This document shows, in pieces, positions 46,664-55,076 of a stretch of DNA of 64,000 nucleotides. The notes under the pieces are model-generated. The model was not told where the DNA came from. It made no database searches and saw only the letters and a list, made by a program, of their open reading frames with translations. Position numbers and translations under genes: made by a program. Every line of letters begins with the position of its first letter. Within the stretch, counting starts at the first letter, position 1. The stretch covers positions 3,120,501-3,184,500 of the forward strand of contig NZ_PEFF01000001.1 in the NCBI RefSeq assembly GCF_002754375.1, written 5' to 3'. Source of the stretch: Variovorax sp. 54 (GTDB lineage Bacteria > Pseudomonadota > Gammaproteobacteria > Burkholderiales > Burkholderiaceae_C).

Positions 46664-47593
46664 ATGCTCGACCTCAACGACATCGCCATGTTCGTGCAGG
46701 TGGTGCGCCACGGCAGCTTTGCCGAAGCCGCCCGGCGCCTGGGCCTGCCGCCCAACACCGTGAGCCGGCGCATCCAGCAGCTCGAGGCGCAGTTGGGCAC
46801 CCGGCTGATGCAGCGCTCGACCCGCAAGCTCACGCTCACGAGCGCGGGGCAGGCGTTCCACGAGCGCTGCGCAGGAGCGGTTGATGGGCTGGTCGAGGCT
46901 GGGCAGGCACTGATCACCGGCAGCCAGGAACCCAGCGGGCTGGTGCGCGTGGCGGCGACGGCGGATTTCTTCGACTTCTTCCCGATGGAGTGGGTGGCGG
47001 ACTTTCTGGCGACGAATCCGCTGGTGCGCGTCGACTTCGTGCTGAGCGACGCGAAGGCCGACCTGATCGCCGACCAGATCGACGTGGCGTTTCGCGGCGG
47101 GGCGCTGCCCGATTCAGGCTTTGTCGGCCGCAAGCTCCTGGGGCCGCGCACGGACGGGATGGTCGCGAGCCCCGCGTACATCGCCGCGCGCGGTGCGCCT
47201 GCGACGCTGCAGGAATTGGCCGATCACGACTGCGTGACGGCGGCGCATCCCAGCGGGCGGGCGACGTGGCGGGTGACCGGGCCGGATGGGGTGAATGAAG
47301 AAGTGCAGGTGACCGGGCGCTTCAGCGGGAATACCGCGCAGGCGTTGCGCAAGGCTGCGTTGGCGGGTCTCGGGATCGCGCTGCTGCCGCCGTCGATGGG
47401 GCGGCTCGATGTGGAAGCGGGGCGGCTGGTGCCGGTGCTGCCGCAGTACCAGCGCACGGGGCATGGGCTGAGCGTGCTGTATCCGAGCCGCAAGCAGTTG
47501 CCACAGGCGGTGTCAGCGTTCATCGGGATGGTGATGGAGAAGCTGAGCACGGTGGAGGCGTTGCCAGAAGTGCTTCGGTCGGGGAAGGCCTGA
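46664..47593 (+). CDS. LysR-family regulator of the FMN reductase-pirin unit
   Basis: 309 aa. HTH MLDLNDIAMFVQVVRHGSF, RLGLPPNTVSRRIQQLEAQLG, with the family-typical LMQRSTRKLTLTSAGQAF; the effector domain has GLVRVAATADFFDFFPM and VDVAFRGGALPD. It belongs to the LysR type that pairs with quinone or FMN reductases. Divergent from that gene. Confidence 0.94.
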   Translation: MLDLNDIAMFVQVVRHGSFAEAARRLGLPPNTVSRRIQQLEAQLGTRLMQRSTRKLTLTSAGQAFHERCAGAVDGLVEAGQALITGSQEPSGLVRVAATADFFDFFPMEWVADFLATNPLVRVDFVLSDAKADLIADQIDVAFRGGALPDSGFVGRKLLGPRTDGMVASPAYIAARGAPATLQELADHDCVTAAHPSGRATWRVTGPDGVNEEVQVTGRFSGNTAQALRKAALAGLGIALLPPSMGRLDVEAGRLVPVLPQYQRTGHGLSVLYPSRKQLPQAVSAFIGMVMEKLSTVEALPEVLRSGKA

Positions 47594-47626
47594 GGCGGAA
47601 TGTCCCATCTTGTCGAGCTGAAAGCC

Positions 47627-48028
47627 TCAGCCTTGCGAGGAGGCCGTTGACTTGACGATGACCCGCTGTCGAAACCATGCATTTGACGTTGGCAGGAACC
47701 AGAGCACCAACGCTGCGAACTGAACGGCAGTTTGAGCCAGCAGAATGACCAGAGATGGCACGCCCTCTTGCAACAGCGACTCGCGAACGAAGTAGAGGCT
47801 TGGCAAGCCCAGCAAGAACAGAACAAGGAATGCGATCCTCGCCCAATTGAACCCCTTGGCGACGGCGAAAACGAGGGCGGCCAAAATGGCCAGGACTGTC
47901 ATGGCAATCCACAACGGTCCGGGGACTGGCAAGAGCACGCCTTTTATCGCCCCGAGAACAAGCGAGAACACGGCCAACCCTATCCCGAGTCTTGCTTCCT
48001 TCGGTGTGCCTGCATTGCTTTCCGACAT
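47627..48028 (-). CDS. Small membrane protein, 133 aa
   Basis: Four hydrophobic helices are visible: VFSLVLGAIKGVLLPV, MTVLAILAALVFAVAK, IAFLVLFLLGLPSLYFV and ILLAQTAVQFAALVLWFL. No family known to me. Its base composition is clearly less GC-rich than neighbours, so it may be a recent acquisition. Start ATG 48028 is divergent from slyD; the gene is tail-to-tail with the LysR gene. Confidence 0.6.
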   Translation of the reverse strand: MSESNAGTPKEARLGIGLAVFSLVLGAIKGVLLPVPGPLWIAMTVLAILAALVFAVAKGFNWARIAFLVLFLLGLPSLYFVRESLLQEGVPSLVILLAQTAVQFAALVLWFLPTSNAWFRQRVIVKSTASSQG

Positions 48029-48183
48029 GTCAGGTTCCTTCGCTTCTGTGTGGATCGGTATGGAAGGGGTTTTAGCTCACCTGCATCGAGCCACCACCGC
48101 TACCGCTTGTCGCTTTCTTTCAGCCGCTGCACCCCAAGCGACTCGTCTCATGCGGTCAGTGATTTCCAAGGAAAATGCCCGCC

Positions 48184-48660
48184 ATGAAAATCGAAAAAGA
48201 CACCGTCGTCACCCTCAAGTACAAAGTCGCCGATGCCCAGGGCAAGCTCATCGAAGCCAGCCCCGAGCCGATGGCCTACCTGCATGGCGGTTACGAGAAC
48301 ACCCTGCCCAAGATCGAGCAGGCGCTCGACGGCCAGGAAAAGGGCTACCAGACCACGCTGAACCTCGCCGCCGAAGACGCCTTCGGCCTGCGCGACGAGG
48401 CGCTGGTGCGCAGCATTCCCAAGACCGAGTTCCCGCCCGGCGTGAAGGTCGGCGGCCAGCTGCAGGGCCGGCTCGACGATGGCACCGAGCACGTCTTCAC
48501 CGTGACCAAGATCAAGGGCCCGGTCGTGCTGCTCGACGGCAACCACCCCTGGGCCGGCAAGGCGCTGAAGTTCAGCCTACAGGTGACGGACGTGCGCGCG
48601 GCGCTGCCGGTGGAGATCGAGCACCGGCATGTGCATGGGGCGCACGGGCACCATCACTGA
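48184..48660 (+). CDS. slyD: FKBP-type peptidyl-prolyl isomerase SlyD
   Basis: 158 aa. FKBP domain with an inserted chaperone flap: VVTLKYKVADAQGKLIEASP, ENTLPKIEQALDGQEKGYQT, DAFGLRDEALVRSIPKTEF; the histidine-rich tail HRHVHGAHGHHH binds nickel or zinc. It aids folding and hydrogenase metal supply. I chose ATG 48184, 11 bases after AAGGA, over an ATG 9 bases upstream that lies too close to that site. Confidence 0.94.
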   Translation: MKIEKDTVVTLKYKVADAQGKLIEASPEPMAYLHGGYENTLPKIEQALDGQEKGYQTTLNLAAEDAFGLRDEALVRSIPKTEFPPGVKVGGQLQGRLDDGTEHVFTVTKIKGPVVLLDGNHPWAGKALKFSLQVTDVRAALPVEIEHRHVHGAHGHHH

Positions 48661-48673
48661 GCCTTGTTGAGCG

Positions 48674-49513
48674 ATGGATTTCGCCACGGCCTCTGAGATC
48701 TCCGGCTTCTTCAGCGTCGCTGCTCCGATCCTGATCGGCGCAGCGTTCGTCTGGGTCATTTGGCGCACGGAGTCCCGCCATGTACTGATTCGCCGGCTTT
48801 GGCAGTTGGTGCACGGCAAACAGGAAATCACAGATCCAGAAGTCCGTGCGTTCGTCGATGAGCAGACAAGCCTGGTTTCTTTCCGCCTCTTCGCTGGCAT
48901 TCCCGTGGCCAGCCTGACGGAAGCCCATCAGCTCATTCAGTGGGCGAAGCACAACGACGTGCAGATGAGGACACTTCGGCATTGCGGCGAACTCTTTGAC
49001 GCTGAACTTCGGCAGGTCAAGGAACACAAGCTGCCAGGACGCGCAAGCCAAGCCGCCCGGCTGGCAGGCTTCGTTGCTGCGGTTGCGGTGTTTGCCTTGA
49101 GCGTAGCGAGCCTGCCCACGGATCGCGCGCTTCTTTCTCTCAAGGCAACTGGGCGGCTGTTTCTGGCGACTGCGACGGAGATCACGGCGGCATGGCCACT
49201 GCAAACAGCCTCGCTAAGCGCTTCGGACTGCACCAACATTGCAAGTGACATCGAGGCCCGCACCTCGTTTTCCGAGGACGAGGTGAAAGCGCTGTGTAGC
49301 GTCTTCAAGGACGCGGGCTTTCCAGCGTTCGTAAAGAGTACGGTGAAGGAGCAGCGGTGGTCGGCAGTGCTTTTGTGCCTGTTTGCAACTTGGCTCGCAT
49401 GGCTCGCCCTCTTTGCCTGGGGAGCCGGTGTAGCCGCCAAGAAGCTGGCAGATCGGCGAATCGATCCGGCCTTGCCAGGCTCGCAACAGCTGACGCTTGC
49501 CCTTGACGACTGA
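48674..49513 (+). CDS. Unrecognised membrane protein, 279 aa
   Basis: Membrane helices near residues ~10-32, ~122-145 and ~230-255. The N-terminal half has a soluble domain: GKQEITDPEVRAFVDEQTSL and LTEAHQLIQWAKHNDV. A long loop follows helix 2, with two Cys (DCTNIASD; LCSVF). It is less GC-rich than its flanks. I recall no confident family; possibly a DUF of accessory genomes. It starts 14 bases after slyD. May be horizontally acquired. Confidence 0.55.
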   Translation: MDFATASEISGFFSVAAPILIGAAFVWVIWRTESRHVLIRRLWQLVHGKQEITDPEVRAFVDEQTSLVSFRLFAGIPVASLTEAHQLIQWAKHNDVQMRTLRHCGELFDAELRQVKEHKLPGRASQAARLAGFVAAVAVFALSVASLPTDRALLSLKATGRLFLATATEITAAWPLQTASLSASDCTNIASDIEARTSFSEDEVKALCSVFKDAGFPAFVKSTVKEQRWSAVLLCLFATWLAWLALFAWGAGVAAKKLADRRIDPALPGSQQLTLALDD

Positions 49514-49522
49514 GCACAACCG

Positions 49523-51088
49523 CTAGGATTTCTTCCAGAACCTCGGCGCCTCGCCGATCGTCTCCAGCGCCTTGCGGCACGCCTTCGCCCCCGCCGCGCG
49601 GCGCGCGCTGAACCAGCCGACCGCAAACCACGCGCGCGGATCGCGCGATGCGACCTCGCGGTACAGCGCGAGCGCCACGGCCTCGTCGTTGAACTCGCCC
49701 AGCGCGTCCTGCGCGGGACGCAGGGCTTTCAGGTAGCGCTCGGCCGCGTCCTTTTTCTTCTTGCCGCCTTCCGCCTCGGCAAACAACGGCGCCGCGAACT
49801 CCGCCAGGTAGCGCAGGCGCTTGAGCCGTTTGCGCGCGCGGTGCTGGTGCTCGGTGGCGAGCGATTCGAAACGCTCGCCGTCGCGCACGGCCTGCTTGTG
49901 CAAGCGCTGGAGCTGTTCGCGCAGCTGCTGGCGGGCCTCGTCTGCTGCGAGCGGCGCGGACCCCGTCGACGGCGGCGCAGCGGCAGTGAAGCCGATCAGC
50001 GACACCAGCACGTCCTGGAACGCCGCGGCGCGCACGATGTCGCCGGGTGTCGAAGCCGGCGTTGCAACGTCGCCCGCCAGCGGATCAACCTCCGGCGCCC
50101 CCGCCTCGCGCAGTTGCGGCTGCGCAAGCTTCACGACCTGTTCGCGGTCGCGCAGCTCGCCGAGCGCGCGGAAGGCGTCGACCAGGGGCGGCTCCCAGGT
50201 GGCGGCGTCGAAGCGACTCGTGTCGGCATCAAGCCCCGCGAGTTCGCGCAGCGCGGTGCGCAGGCGGCGGATGCCGATGCGCAGTTGGTGGATCTGTTCT
50301 TCGTCGGTGCTGCCCGCGGCGATCTCGCTGGCGTTGGGCAGCATCTGATTGAGGCACGACGCGACCACGGCCTGCTGGAGGGCGCGGCCGTCGAGGTCGT
50401 AGGCCGGGAAGCGCGGCGCCTCGGCCTTGACGGCGGGCACGGTCTCTTGCTCGGCCAGCAGGCGCATGCCGCGCTCGGCCTTCGAGACGGTGCTGAACCA
50501 CAGGCCATGCTGCTGCGACCAGCGCCGCGCGAGCGCCACGAGCCCCTGCACGTCGCCGCTCTTGAGTTCGAGCTCCAGCTCGCACACGGGCGAGGTGCGC
50601 TGCGCGGGCGTGCCCGCGTGCACGACGACCTTGCCGACGTCGAGCGCCATCTCGACGACGGCGCCGCCCGGGCCGCTCACGCGCAGGTCGCGCGTGAGCC
50701 GCACGATGTCGGTCGACTGGCGCTCGACCAGCGGCACGGGGCCGCCATCGGCCGGTTGCAGCAGGCGGGCCAGCCGCTCACCGACGGGTGTGCCGGCGTG
50801 GCGCGCGGGATCGATGGCGGGCGCGGCGGCGCCGGTGCCCAGGTCGACGTTGTGCTCGAGCCGGTGCAGCGCGTTGTCGCCGGCGGCCTTGACGGTCTGC
50901 ACCCAGCGCCGGCCCTCCTTGCGCAGGCGCAGCACCATGCCGTCGGCGACGAGGCGCTGGTCGGCGGTGTCGAAATAGCGGGCCTGGAGGCGCGTGCGCA
51001 CGACGGCGCCGCGCCGCAACGCGGCTTCGACGGCCTTCAGGCGGTCGGGGGGAATGCAGAACTTGAACTCGATTTCCATGGTGTTCAT
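49523..51088 (-). CDS. CYTH-CHAD domain protein (inorganic triphosphatase type)
   Basis: 521 aa. N-terminal CYTH domain (residues 1-~210) with the signature ExExK (EIEFKF at 5-10), the tunnel strands MVLRLRKEGRRWVQTVK and VCELELELKSGDVQG. The C-terminal CHAD domain (~240-510) is all-helical and histidine/basic: IHQLRIGIRRLRTALREL and EHQHRARKRLKRLRYLAEF. Similar proteins are tripolyphosphatases; CHAD binds polyphosphate. Divergent from the VOC gene across two operator-like palindromes. Confidence 0.92.
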   Translation of the reverse strand: MNTMEIEFKFCIPPDRLKAVEAALRRGAVVRTRLQARYFDTADQRLVADGMVLRLRKEGRRWVQTVKAAGDNALHRLEHNVDLGTGAAAPAIDPARHAGTPVGERLARLLQPADGGPVPLVERQSTDIVRLTRDLRVSGPGGAVVEMALDVGKVVVHAGTPAQRTSPVCELELELKSGDVQGLVALARRWSQQHGLWFSTVSKAERGMRLLAEQETVPAVKAEAPRFPAYDLDGRALQQAVVASCLNQMLPNASEIAAGSTDEEQIHQLRIGIRRLRTALRELAGLDADTSRFDAATWEPPLVDAFRALGELRDREQVVKLAQPQLREAGAPEVDPLAGDVATPASTPGDIVRAAAFQDVLVSLIGFTAAAPPSTGSAPLAADEARQQLREQLQRLHKQAVRDGERFESLATEHQHRARKRLKRLRYLAEFAAPLFAEAEGGKKKKDAAERYLKALRPAQDALGEFNDEAVALALYREVASRDPRAWFAVGWFSARRAAGAKACRKALETIGEAPRFWKKS

Positions 51089-51154
51089 GATGCCCGCTCT
51101 TTTTCTCCCAAAGCGACGTGGTGCCGGCCGATTCCGGTGGCTCGAAAAATCATG

Positions 51155-51202
51155 TGGACACCGTCCATTTTCTTTGATATCTTTTGTGGACGGCGTACAC
51201 AA
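51155..51202. promoter_or_regulatory. Two TetR-like operators between CYTH-CHAD and VOC genes
   Basis: Palindrome 1 TGGAC-N3-GTCCA at 51155-51167; palindrome 2 TTGTGGAC-N3-GTACACAA at 51184-51202 (one arm mismatch). Both share TGTGGAC and their centres are 32 bp (about three helical turns) apart. Between them is the TATCTT/GATATC stretch that could serve as -10. A regulator of the TetR or similar family must act here, but no such gene is adjacent. Confidence 0.6.
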
Positions 51203-51251
51203 GACGTCGGCAAACACCCGATCCATCCTTCATCGACACAGGAAAGACACC

Positions 51252-51668
51252 ATGGCCACCAAGCAGATCTTCGTGAACCTCCCCGTCAAGAACCTCGACA
51301 AGAGCAAGGCCTTCTTCGGCGCGCTGGGCTACACCTTCAACGCACAGTTCACCGACGCCAACGCCGCCTGCATGGTCATCCACGAGGGCAGCATCCACGC
51401 GATGCTGCTGATGGAGGACTACTTCAAGACCTTCACGAACCAGGGCATCCCCGACACCCGCAAGGAGAACGAGGTGCTGGTGTGCCTGTCGTGCGAGAGC
51501 CGCGCCGAAGTCGACGAACTGGTCGCCAAGGCGGTGGCCGCCGGCGGCACGACGCCGCGCGAACCGAAGGACTACGGCTTCATGTACGGCCACGGCTTCC
51601 TGGACCTGGACGGCCACATCTGGGAACTGGTCTACATGGACCCGAACGCCGCCATGCCCGGGCAGTAA
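51252..51668 (+). CDS. VOC-family (glyoxalase/bleomycin resistance-like) protein
   Basis: 138 aa. Two VOC repeats: QIFVNLPVKNLDKSKAFF, then LGYTFNAQFTDANAACMVI, and the second GFMYGHGFLDLDGHIWELVYMDP. It is of the type with a metal site used by dioxygenases, isomerases or resistance proteins. The start ATG 51252 follows a strong purine site. A paired operator lies just upstream. Function unknown. Confidence 0.88.
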   Translation: MATKQIFVNLPVKNLDKSKAFFGALGYTFNAQFTDANAACMVIHEGSIHAMLLMEDYFKTFTNQGIPDTRKENEVLVCLSCESRAEVDELVAKAVAAGGTTPREPKDYGFMYGHGFLDLDGHIWELVYMDPNAAMPGQ

Positions 51669-51814
51669 AACCGAGCCGGACGATGCCCGTCGTTCCATAT
51701 GCGCTCTTGATCGTTGCGCGGAAGGCACCTACCGAAAGGCGCCGGCGCCCCGATATTCCTGGTTCAGGCACGGCCCGCATGGCGGCCGTGCCCACCCCAC
51801 CCAGGAGTACCGAC

Positions 51815-52900
51815 ATGTCCGACAGCAACGACAACAGCCAGAGCAGCAACAGCCCGTCTCCCATCGTCCAGGTCCAGCCACTCGGCTTCCCGTGGCAGAC
51901 GCTCGACCCGTTCCTGTTCTGCGTCTACCACGACGACGCGTACCCGAAGGCCAACGGCCGCATGGGCCCCGAGGCCTCGCTGGCCGGCCGCCAGATCGGC
52001 CAGGACTTCAGCCGCAAGGACGGCTGGAGCATGTACCACGGCGAGACGGTGCCGGGCTTTCCCTCGCACCCGCACCGCGGCTTCGAGACGGTGACCATCG
52101 TGCGCAAGGGCCTGATCGACCATTCCGACTCGCTGGGCGCCACCGCGCGCTTCGGCGGCGGCGACGTGCAGTGGCTCACGGCCGGCAAGGGCATCGTGCA
52201 TTCGGAGATGTTCCCGCTGCTCGACGCCAGCGCGCCGAACCCGCTGGAGCTGTTCCAGATCTGGCTCAACCTGCCGGCGAAGAACAAGATGGCCGAGCCG
52301 CACTTCACGATGTTCTGGTCGGAGGCGATTCCGCGCTTCGCCTCGGACGACGCGCAGGGTGGCCGCACCGAAGTGGCGGTGATCGCCGGGCGATTCGGCG
52401 CCGATGACGCACAAGCCCAGGCCGCCATCGACCCGCTCGCGCCGCCGCCCGATTCATGGGCCGCACAGGCCGGTGCCGACCTGGCGATCTGGACGCTGCG
52501 CATGACGCCCGGCGCGCGCTGGACGCTGCCTCCCGCCACGGGCGAGGGCACGCGACGCATGCTGTACTTCTTCAAGGGTGCGACCGCGCAGGTGGCGGGC
52601 CGGCGCGTGGACGGACCGGCGGCCATCGAGCTGCGCGCCGACGCGGCCGTGGAGCTGTGCAACGGCCCCGAGGGCGACGGCGAGTTTTTGCTGCTGCAGG
52701 GCCGCCCGATCGCCGAGCCGGTGGCGCAGTACGGCCCCTTCGTGATGAACACGCAGGCCGAGATCGCCCAGACGATGGCCGACTACCGCCGCACCCAGTT
52801 CGGCGGCTGGCCCTGGACCGACCCGGCGCCGGTGCACGGCGCCGAGGCCGCGCGCTTTGCGCGGCACCCGGACGGGCGCGAGGAAGTGCCGGGGGCCTGA
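51815..52900 (+). CDS. Pirin-family protein, second copy
   Basis: 361 aa, larger than the pirin at 45099. Metal-binding PGFPSHPHRGFETVTIVRKG, GIVHSEMFPLLD, and the second cupin with TRRMLYFFKGATAQVAGR. The N-terminal ~20 residues are a Ser/Asn-rich extension. ATG 51815 is preceded by AGGAG. It is downstream of the VOC gene by 146 bases and may not share its operon. Confidence 0.92.
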   Translation: MSDSNDNSQSSNSPSPIVQVQPLGFPWQTLDPFLFCVYHDDAYPKANGRMGPEASLAGRQIGQDFSRKDGWSMYHGETVPGFPSHPHRGFETVTIVRKGLIDHSDSLGATARFGGGDVQWLTAGKGIVHSEMFPLLDASAPNPLELFQIWLNLPAKNKMAEPHFTMFWSEAIPRFASDDAQGGRTEVAVIAGRFGADDAQAQAAIDPLAPPPDSWAAQAGADLAIWTLRMTPGARWTLPPATGEGTRRMLYFFKGATAQVAGRRVDGPAAIELRADAAVELCNGPEGDGEFLLLQGRPIAEPVAQYGPFVMNTQAEIAQTMADYRRTQFGGWPWTDPAPVHGAEAARFARHPDGREEVPGA

Positions 52901-52932
52901 TCGATCAGGCTTCCGAGGCTACGCAGTTCTCT

Positions 52933-53223
52933 TCAGTAGCCGCGCAGCACCTCGACGCTCAGCGCGGTCATGCTGGGAATGAATTCGATGACGTCGGTGC
53001 GCGCGACGCCGCCTTGCACGAAGGGGTCGCGCGCCAGCACCGCCTCGAGCCCCTCGCGGTCGCCCGAGCGCGCGAGGATCACGCCGCCCTTGCGCGGCAC
53101 CTGACGCCCCGAGGCCACGAACAGGCCGCTGGCGTAGTGCTTCTTGAGCCAGGTGACATGCGCATCCATCAGAGCGTCGAGTTCCTCGAGCGGGCGGATG
53201 TAGGTCAGGGTGACGATGAACAT
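52933..53223 (-). CDS. YciI-family protein
   Basis: 96 aa dimeric alpha/beta barrel. Seen: MFIVTLTYIRPLEELDALM, HVTWLKKHYASGLFVASG, GGVILARSGDREGLEAVLA and DPFVQGGVARTDVIEF. The His in the HVTWLKKHYASG segment and Asp in DPF are conserved; function in most bacteria is unclear. ATG 53223; divergent from the ABM gene. Confidence 0.92.
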   Translation of the reverse strand: MFIVTLTYIRPLEELDALMDAHVTWLKKHYASGLFVASGRQVPRKGGVILARSGDREGLEAVLARDPFVQGGVARTDVIEFIPSMTALSVEVLRGY

Positions 53224-53313
53224 GGGCAAAGGCAGGTCGATGCGGAAGAAGACTTGATCCTATGACCTCGGCGCGACAGTGGCGGGGCGAGTGTGTGTCT
53301 CGCCGGTAACTCT

Positions 53314-53334
53314 CGCATGCGGCGTGTGCATGCG
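53314..53334. repeat. Inverted repeat CGCATGC-N7-GCATGCG
   Basis: Perfect 7-bp arms in the interval between yciI-like and ABM genes. Could be an operator or small palindrome. Confidence 0.4.
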
Positions 53335-53445
53335 CCGGCCGACCGGCGGCCTTGTCGCCCACCGGACCTGCGCGGCGGCGCGCGATCTCGTAGATTCGGT
53401 CGTTCCCTTCACCGCATCACCCCACTTCAACGGAGACCCTGTTCC

Positions 53446-53754
53446 ATGATCCAAGTCGTTGCCGTCATCACCGCCAAGCCCGGCCAGCGCGCCCGTTTGC
53501 TCGAAGCCTTCATCGCCAACCGCGCCGCCGTGCTCGCCGAAGAGGGCTGCATCGAGTACGGCGCCACGATCGACGCACAGGGCATTCCGCCGTCGAAGGC
53601 CAGCTTCGGGCCTGACACTTTCGTGGTCATCGAGAAGTGGGCCTCGCTGCCTGCGCTGCAGGCCCACGGGGTCGCGCCGCACATGGCGGCCTTCAGCGCT
53701 CAGACCCGGGAGTTCACCGAGAGCAAGCTTATCCACGTGCTCGAGCCGATCTGA
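53446..53754 (+). CDS. Antibiotic biosynthesis monooxygenase (ABM) domain protein
   Basis: 102 aa. Dimeric ferredoxin-like ABM fold: VVAVITAKPGQRARLLEAF, EEGCIEYGATIDAQG, FVVIEKWASLPALQAHGVAPHMAAF. Such proteins act as quinol monooxygenases or heme-degrading-like enzymes; substrate not predictable. ATG 53446 after GGAGA. No clear operon partner. Confidence 0.9.
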   Translation: MIQVVAVITAKPGQRARLLEAFIANRAAVLAEEGCIEYGATIDAQGIPPSKASFGPDTFVVIEKWASLPALQAHGVAPHMAAFSAQTREFTESKLIHVLEPI

Positions 53755-53853
53755 GTCGGCCGCGTCGCGCCGCCGCTGTCTTCGCGCGCGGCGCGATGCC
53801 TGCTACCCTCGCGCCGGGGAGAAGAAGACATCTCGGACGAGGGAGTTCAAGAC

Positions 53854-54447
53854 ATGGCGATCGTCTCCAGACCGCAGGGTCTGCGCATGCGCACAGGCGC
53901 GCTCCTGCTGGCCGCACTGGCCACGGGCTGCGCGCAACTCGGCGCACCGCCCTATGCCGCCGACTACGAGGCGCTCGACCGGCTCGAGGCCCACAACCCC
54001 GGCAAGGTCGCGGTGGGGAAGGTGCAGCCGACCGACCCCAATGACGCCCTCAACATCCTGCGCCTGCGCCGCGCCAGATTGGTGTCGCCCAGCGGCACCT
54101 TCGCCCAGTACCTTGAAGACGCGCTGATGCGCGACCTGGGCGAGATTTCGGTCTACGACCCCAAGGCCCCGACCCGCATCGCGGCGCGCATCCTCGTCAA
54201 CGAACTCGATCTGGGCGTGGTCAACGGCTCCGGCCGCATGGACGTCGAAGTCACCGTCACGCGCAACGCCGCGCAGACGCTGCGCAAGACCTACCGCGGC
54301 GAGATCGCCTTCGACTCGAGCTACGCCAACATCGTGGCCGTGCCCGCCGGACAGGCGGCGTACCCGCGGCTGGTGCGGGCGCTGCTGCGGCAGGTGTATG
54401 CCGATCCGCAATTCGTTGCGGCCATCGCGCCGTCTGCTGCGCAGTAA
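53854..54447 (+). CDS. Lipoprotein, 197 aa (cluster member 1)
   Basis: Lipoprotein signal with the lipobox LATGC (cysteine at residue ~27). Mature part: a long helix, then the strand pattern FAQYLEDALMRDLGEISVYD, RIAARILVNELDLGVVNGSG, MDVEVTVTRNAAQTLRK, and a C-terminal helix AYPRLVRALLRQVYAD. This is the layout of the YajG/LptE-like outer-membrane lipoproteins. First of two tandem lipoprotein genes, 15 bases before the next. Confidence 0.75.
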   Translation: MAIVSRPQGLRMRTGALLLAALATGCAQLGAPPYAADYEALDRLEAHNPGKVAVGKVQPTDPNDALNILRLRRARLVSPSGTFAQYLEDALMRDLGEISVYDPKAPTRIAARILVNELDLGVVNGSGRMDVEVTVTRNAAQTLRKTYRGEIAFDSSYANIVAVPAGQAAYPRLVRALLRQVYADPQFVAAIAPSAAQ

Positions 54448-54462
54448 GGCCGGAGAAGCACC

Positions 54463-55059
54463 ATGTCGTTTCTTACTTCTTCTTCGACACCTCGCCTGGC
54501 TGCGCTGGCGGTGGCGGCCTTGCTGGCAGCCTGCTCCCACCCGATCACGATGATCACCGAGACCGCACCACCCCGGTCGACCGCGCATCTCATCCCCAAG
54601 AAGGTGGCCTACGTGATGACCGACGCGCAGCGCGACCTGCAGGTGATCACCGCCGGCGGCAGCGGCGACCGCGTGAGCTACTACCCGTACCGCGACCTGG
54701 AAAAGTCGATCCGCGATGCGCTGCGCGGGGTCTACCGCAACGTGGTCGTCCTGCGCACCGCCGGCGATGCGAAGGCCAACGAGGCGGCGGGCGTGTCGCT
54801 GGTGTTCACGCCGCAGATCAAGACCGATTCGAGTTCGTCCTCATGGATCACCTGGCCGCCCACCGCGTTCACGGCCGAGGTGGCCTGCGTGGTGACGGAC
54901 ACCGCGGGCGCCGAAGTCACGCGCGTGCGCGCGGTCGGCAACGGCACGGCGGAGTTCGGCGAGTTCAACGGCGACTACGGGCTGGCCGCACGGCGCGCCG
55001 CCACGCGGATGACGGCGCAGCTCAGCAGCGAGATACGGCGCAACGAGAAGCTGCGCTGA
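54463..55059 (+). CDS. Lipoprotein, 198 aa (cluster member 2)
   Basis: Lipobox LLAAC (cysteine ~24). Mature part has KKVAYVMTDAQRDLQVIT, a helix YPYRDLEKSIRDALRGVY, then strands VSLVFTPQIKTDSSSSSW, EVACVVTDTAGAEVTRVR and a C-terminal helix with AARRAATRMTAQLSSEI. Similar size and order as its neighbours, hence probably related in fold. Function unknown. Confidence 0.75.
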   Translation: MSFLTSSSTPRLAALAVAALLAACSHPITMITETAPPRSTAHLIPKKVAYVMTDAQRDLQVITAGGSGDRVSYYPYRDLEKSIRDALRGVYRNVVVLRTAGDAKANEAAGVSLVFTPQIKTDSSSSSWITWPPTAFTAEVACVVTDTAGAEVTRVRAVGNGTAEFGEFNGDYGLAARRAATRMTAQLSSEIRRNEKLR

Positions 55060-55076
55060 GCCGCCCGCACACGAGG

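Noticed and set aside
49523..51226. A longer CYTH-CHAD start at 51226
   Set aside because: It would run through the two operators; the ExExK CYTH motif begins right after ATG 51088.
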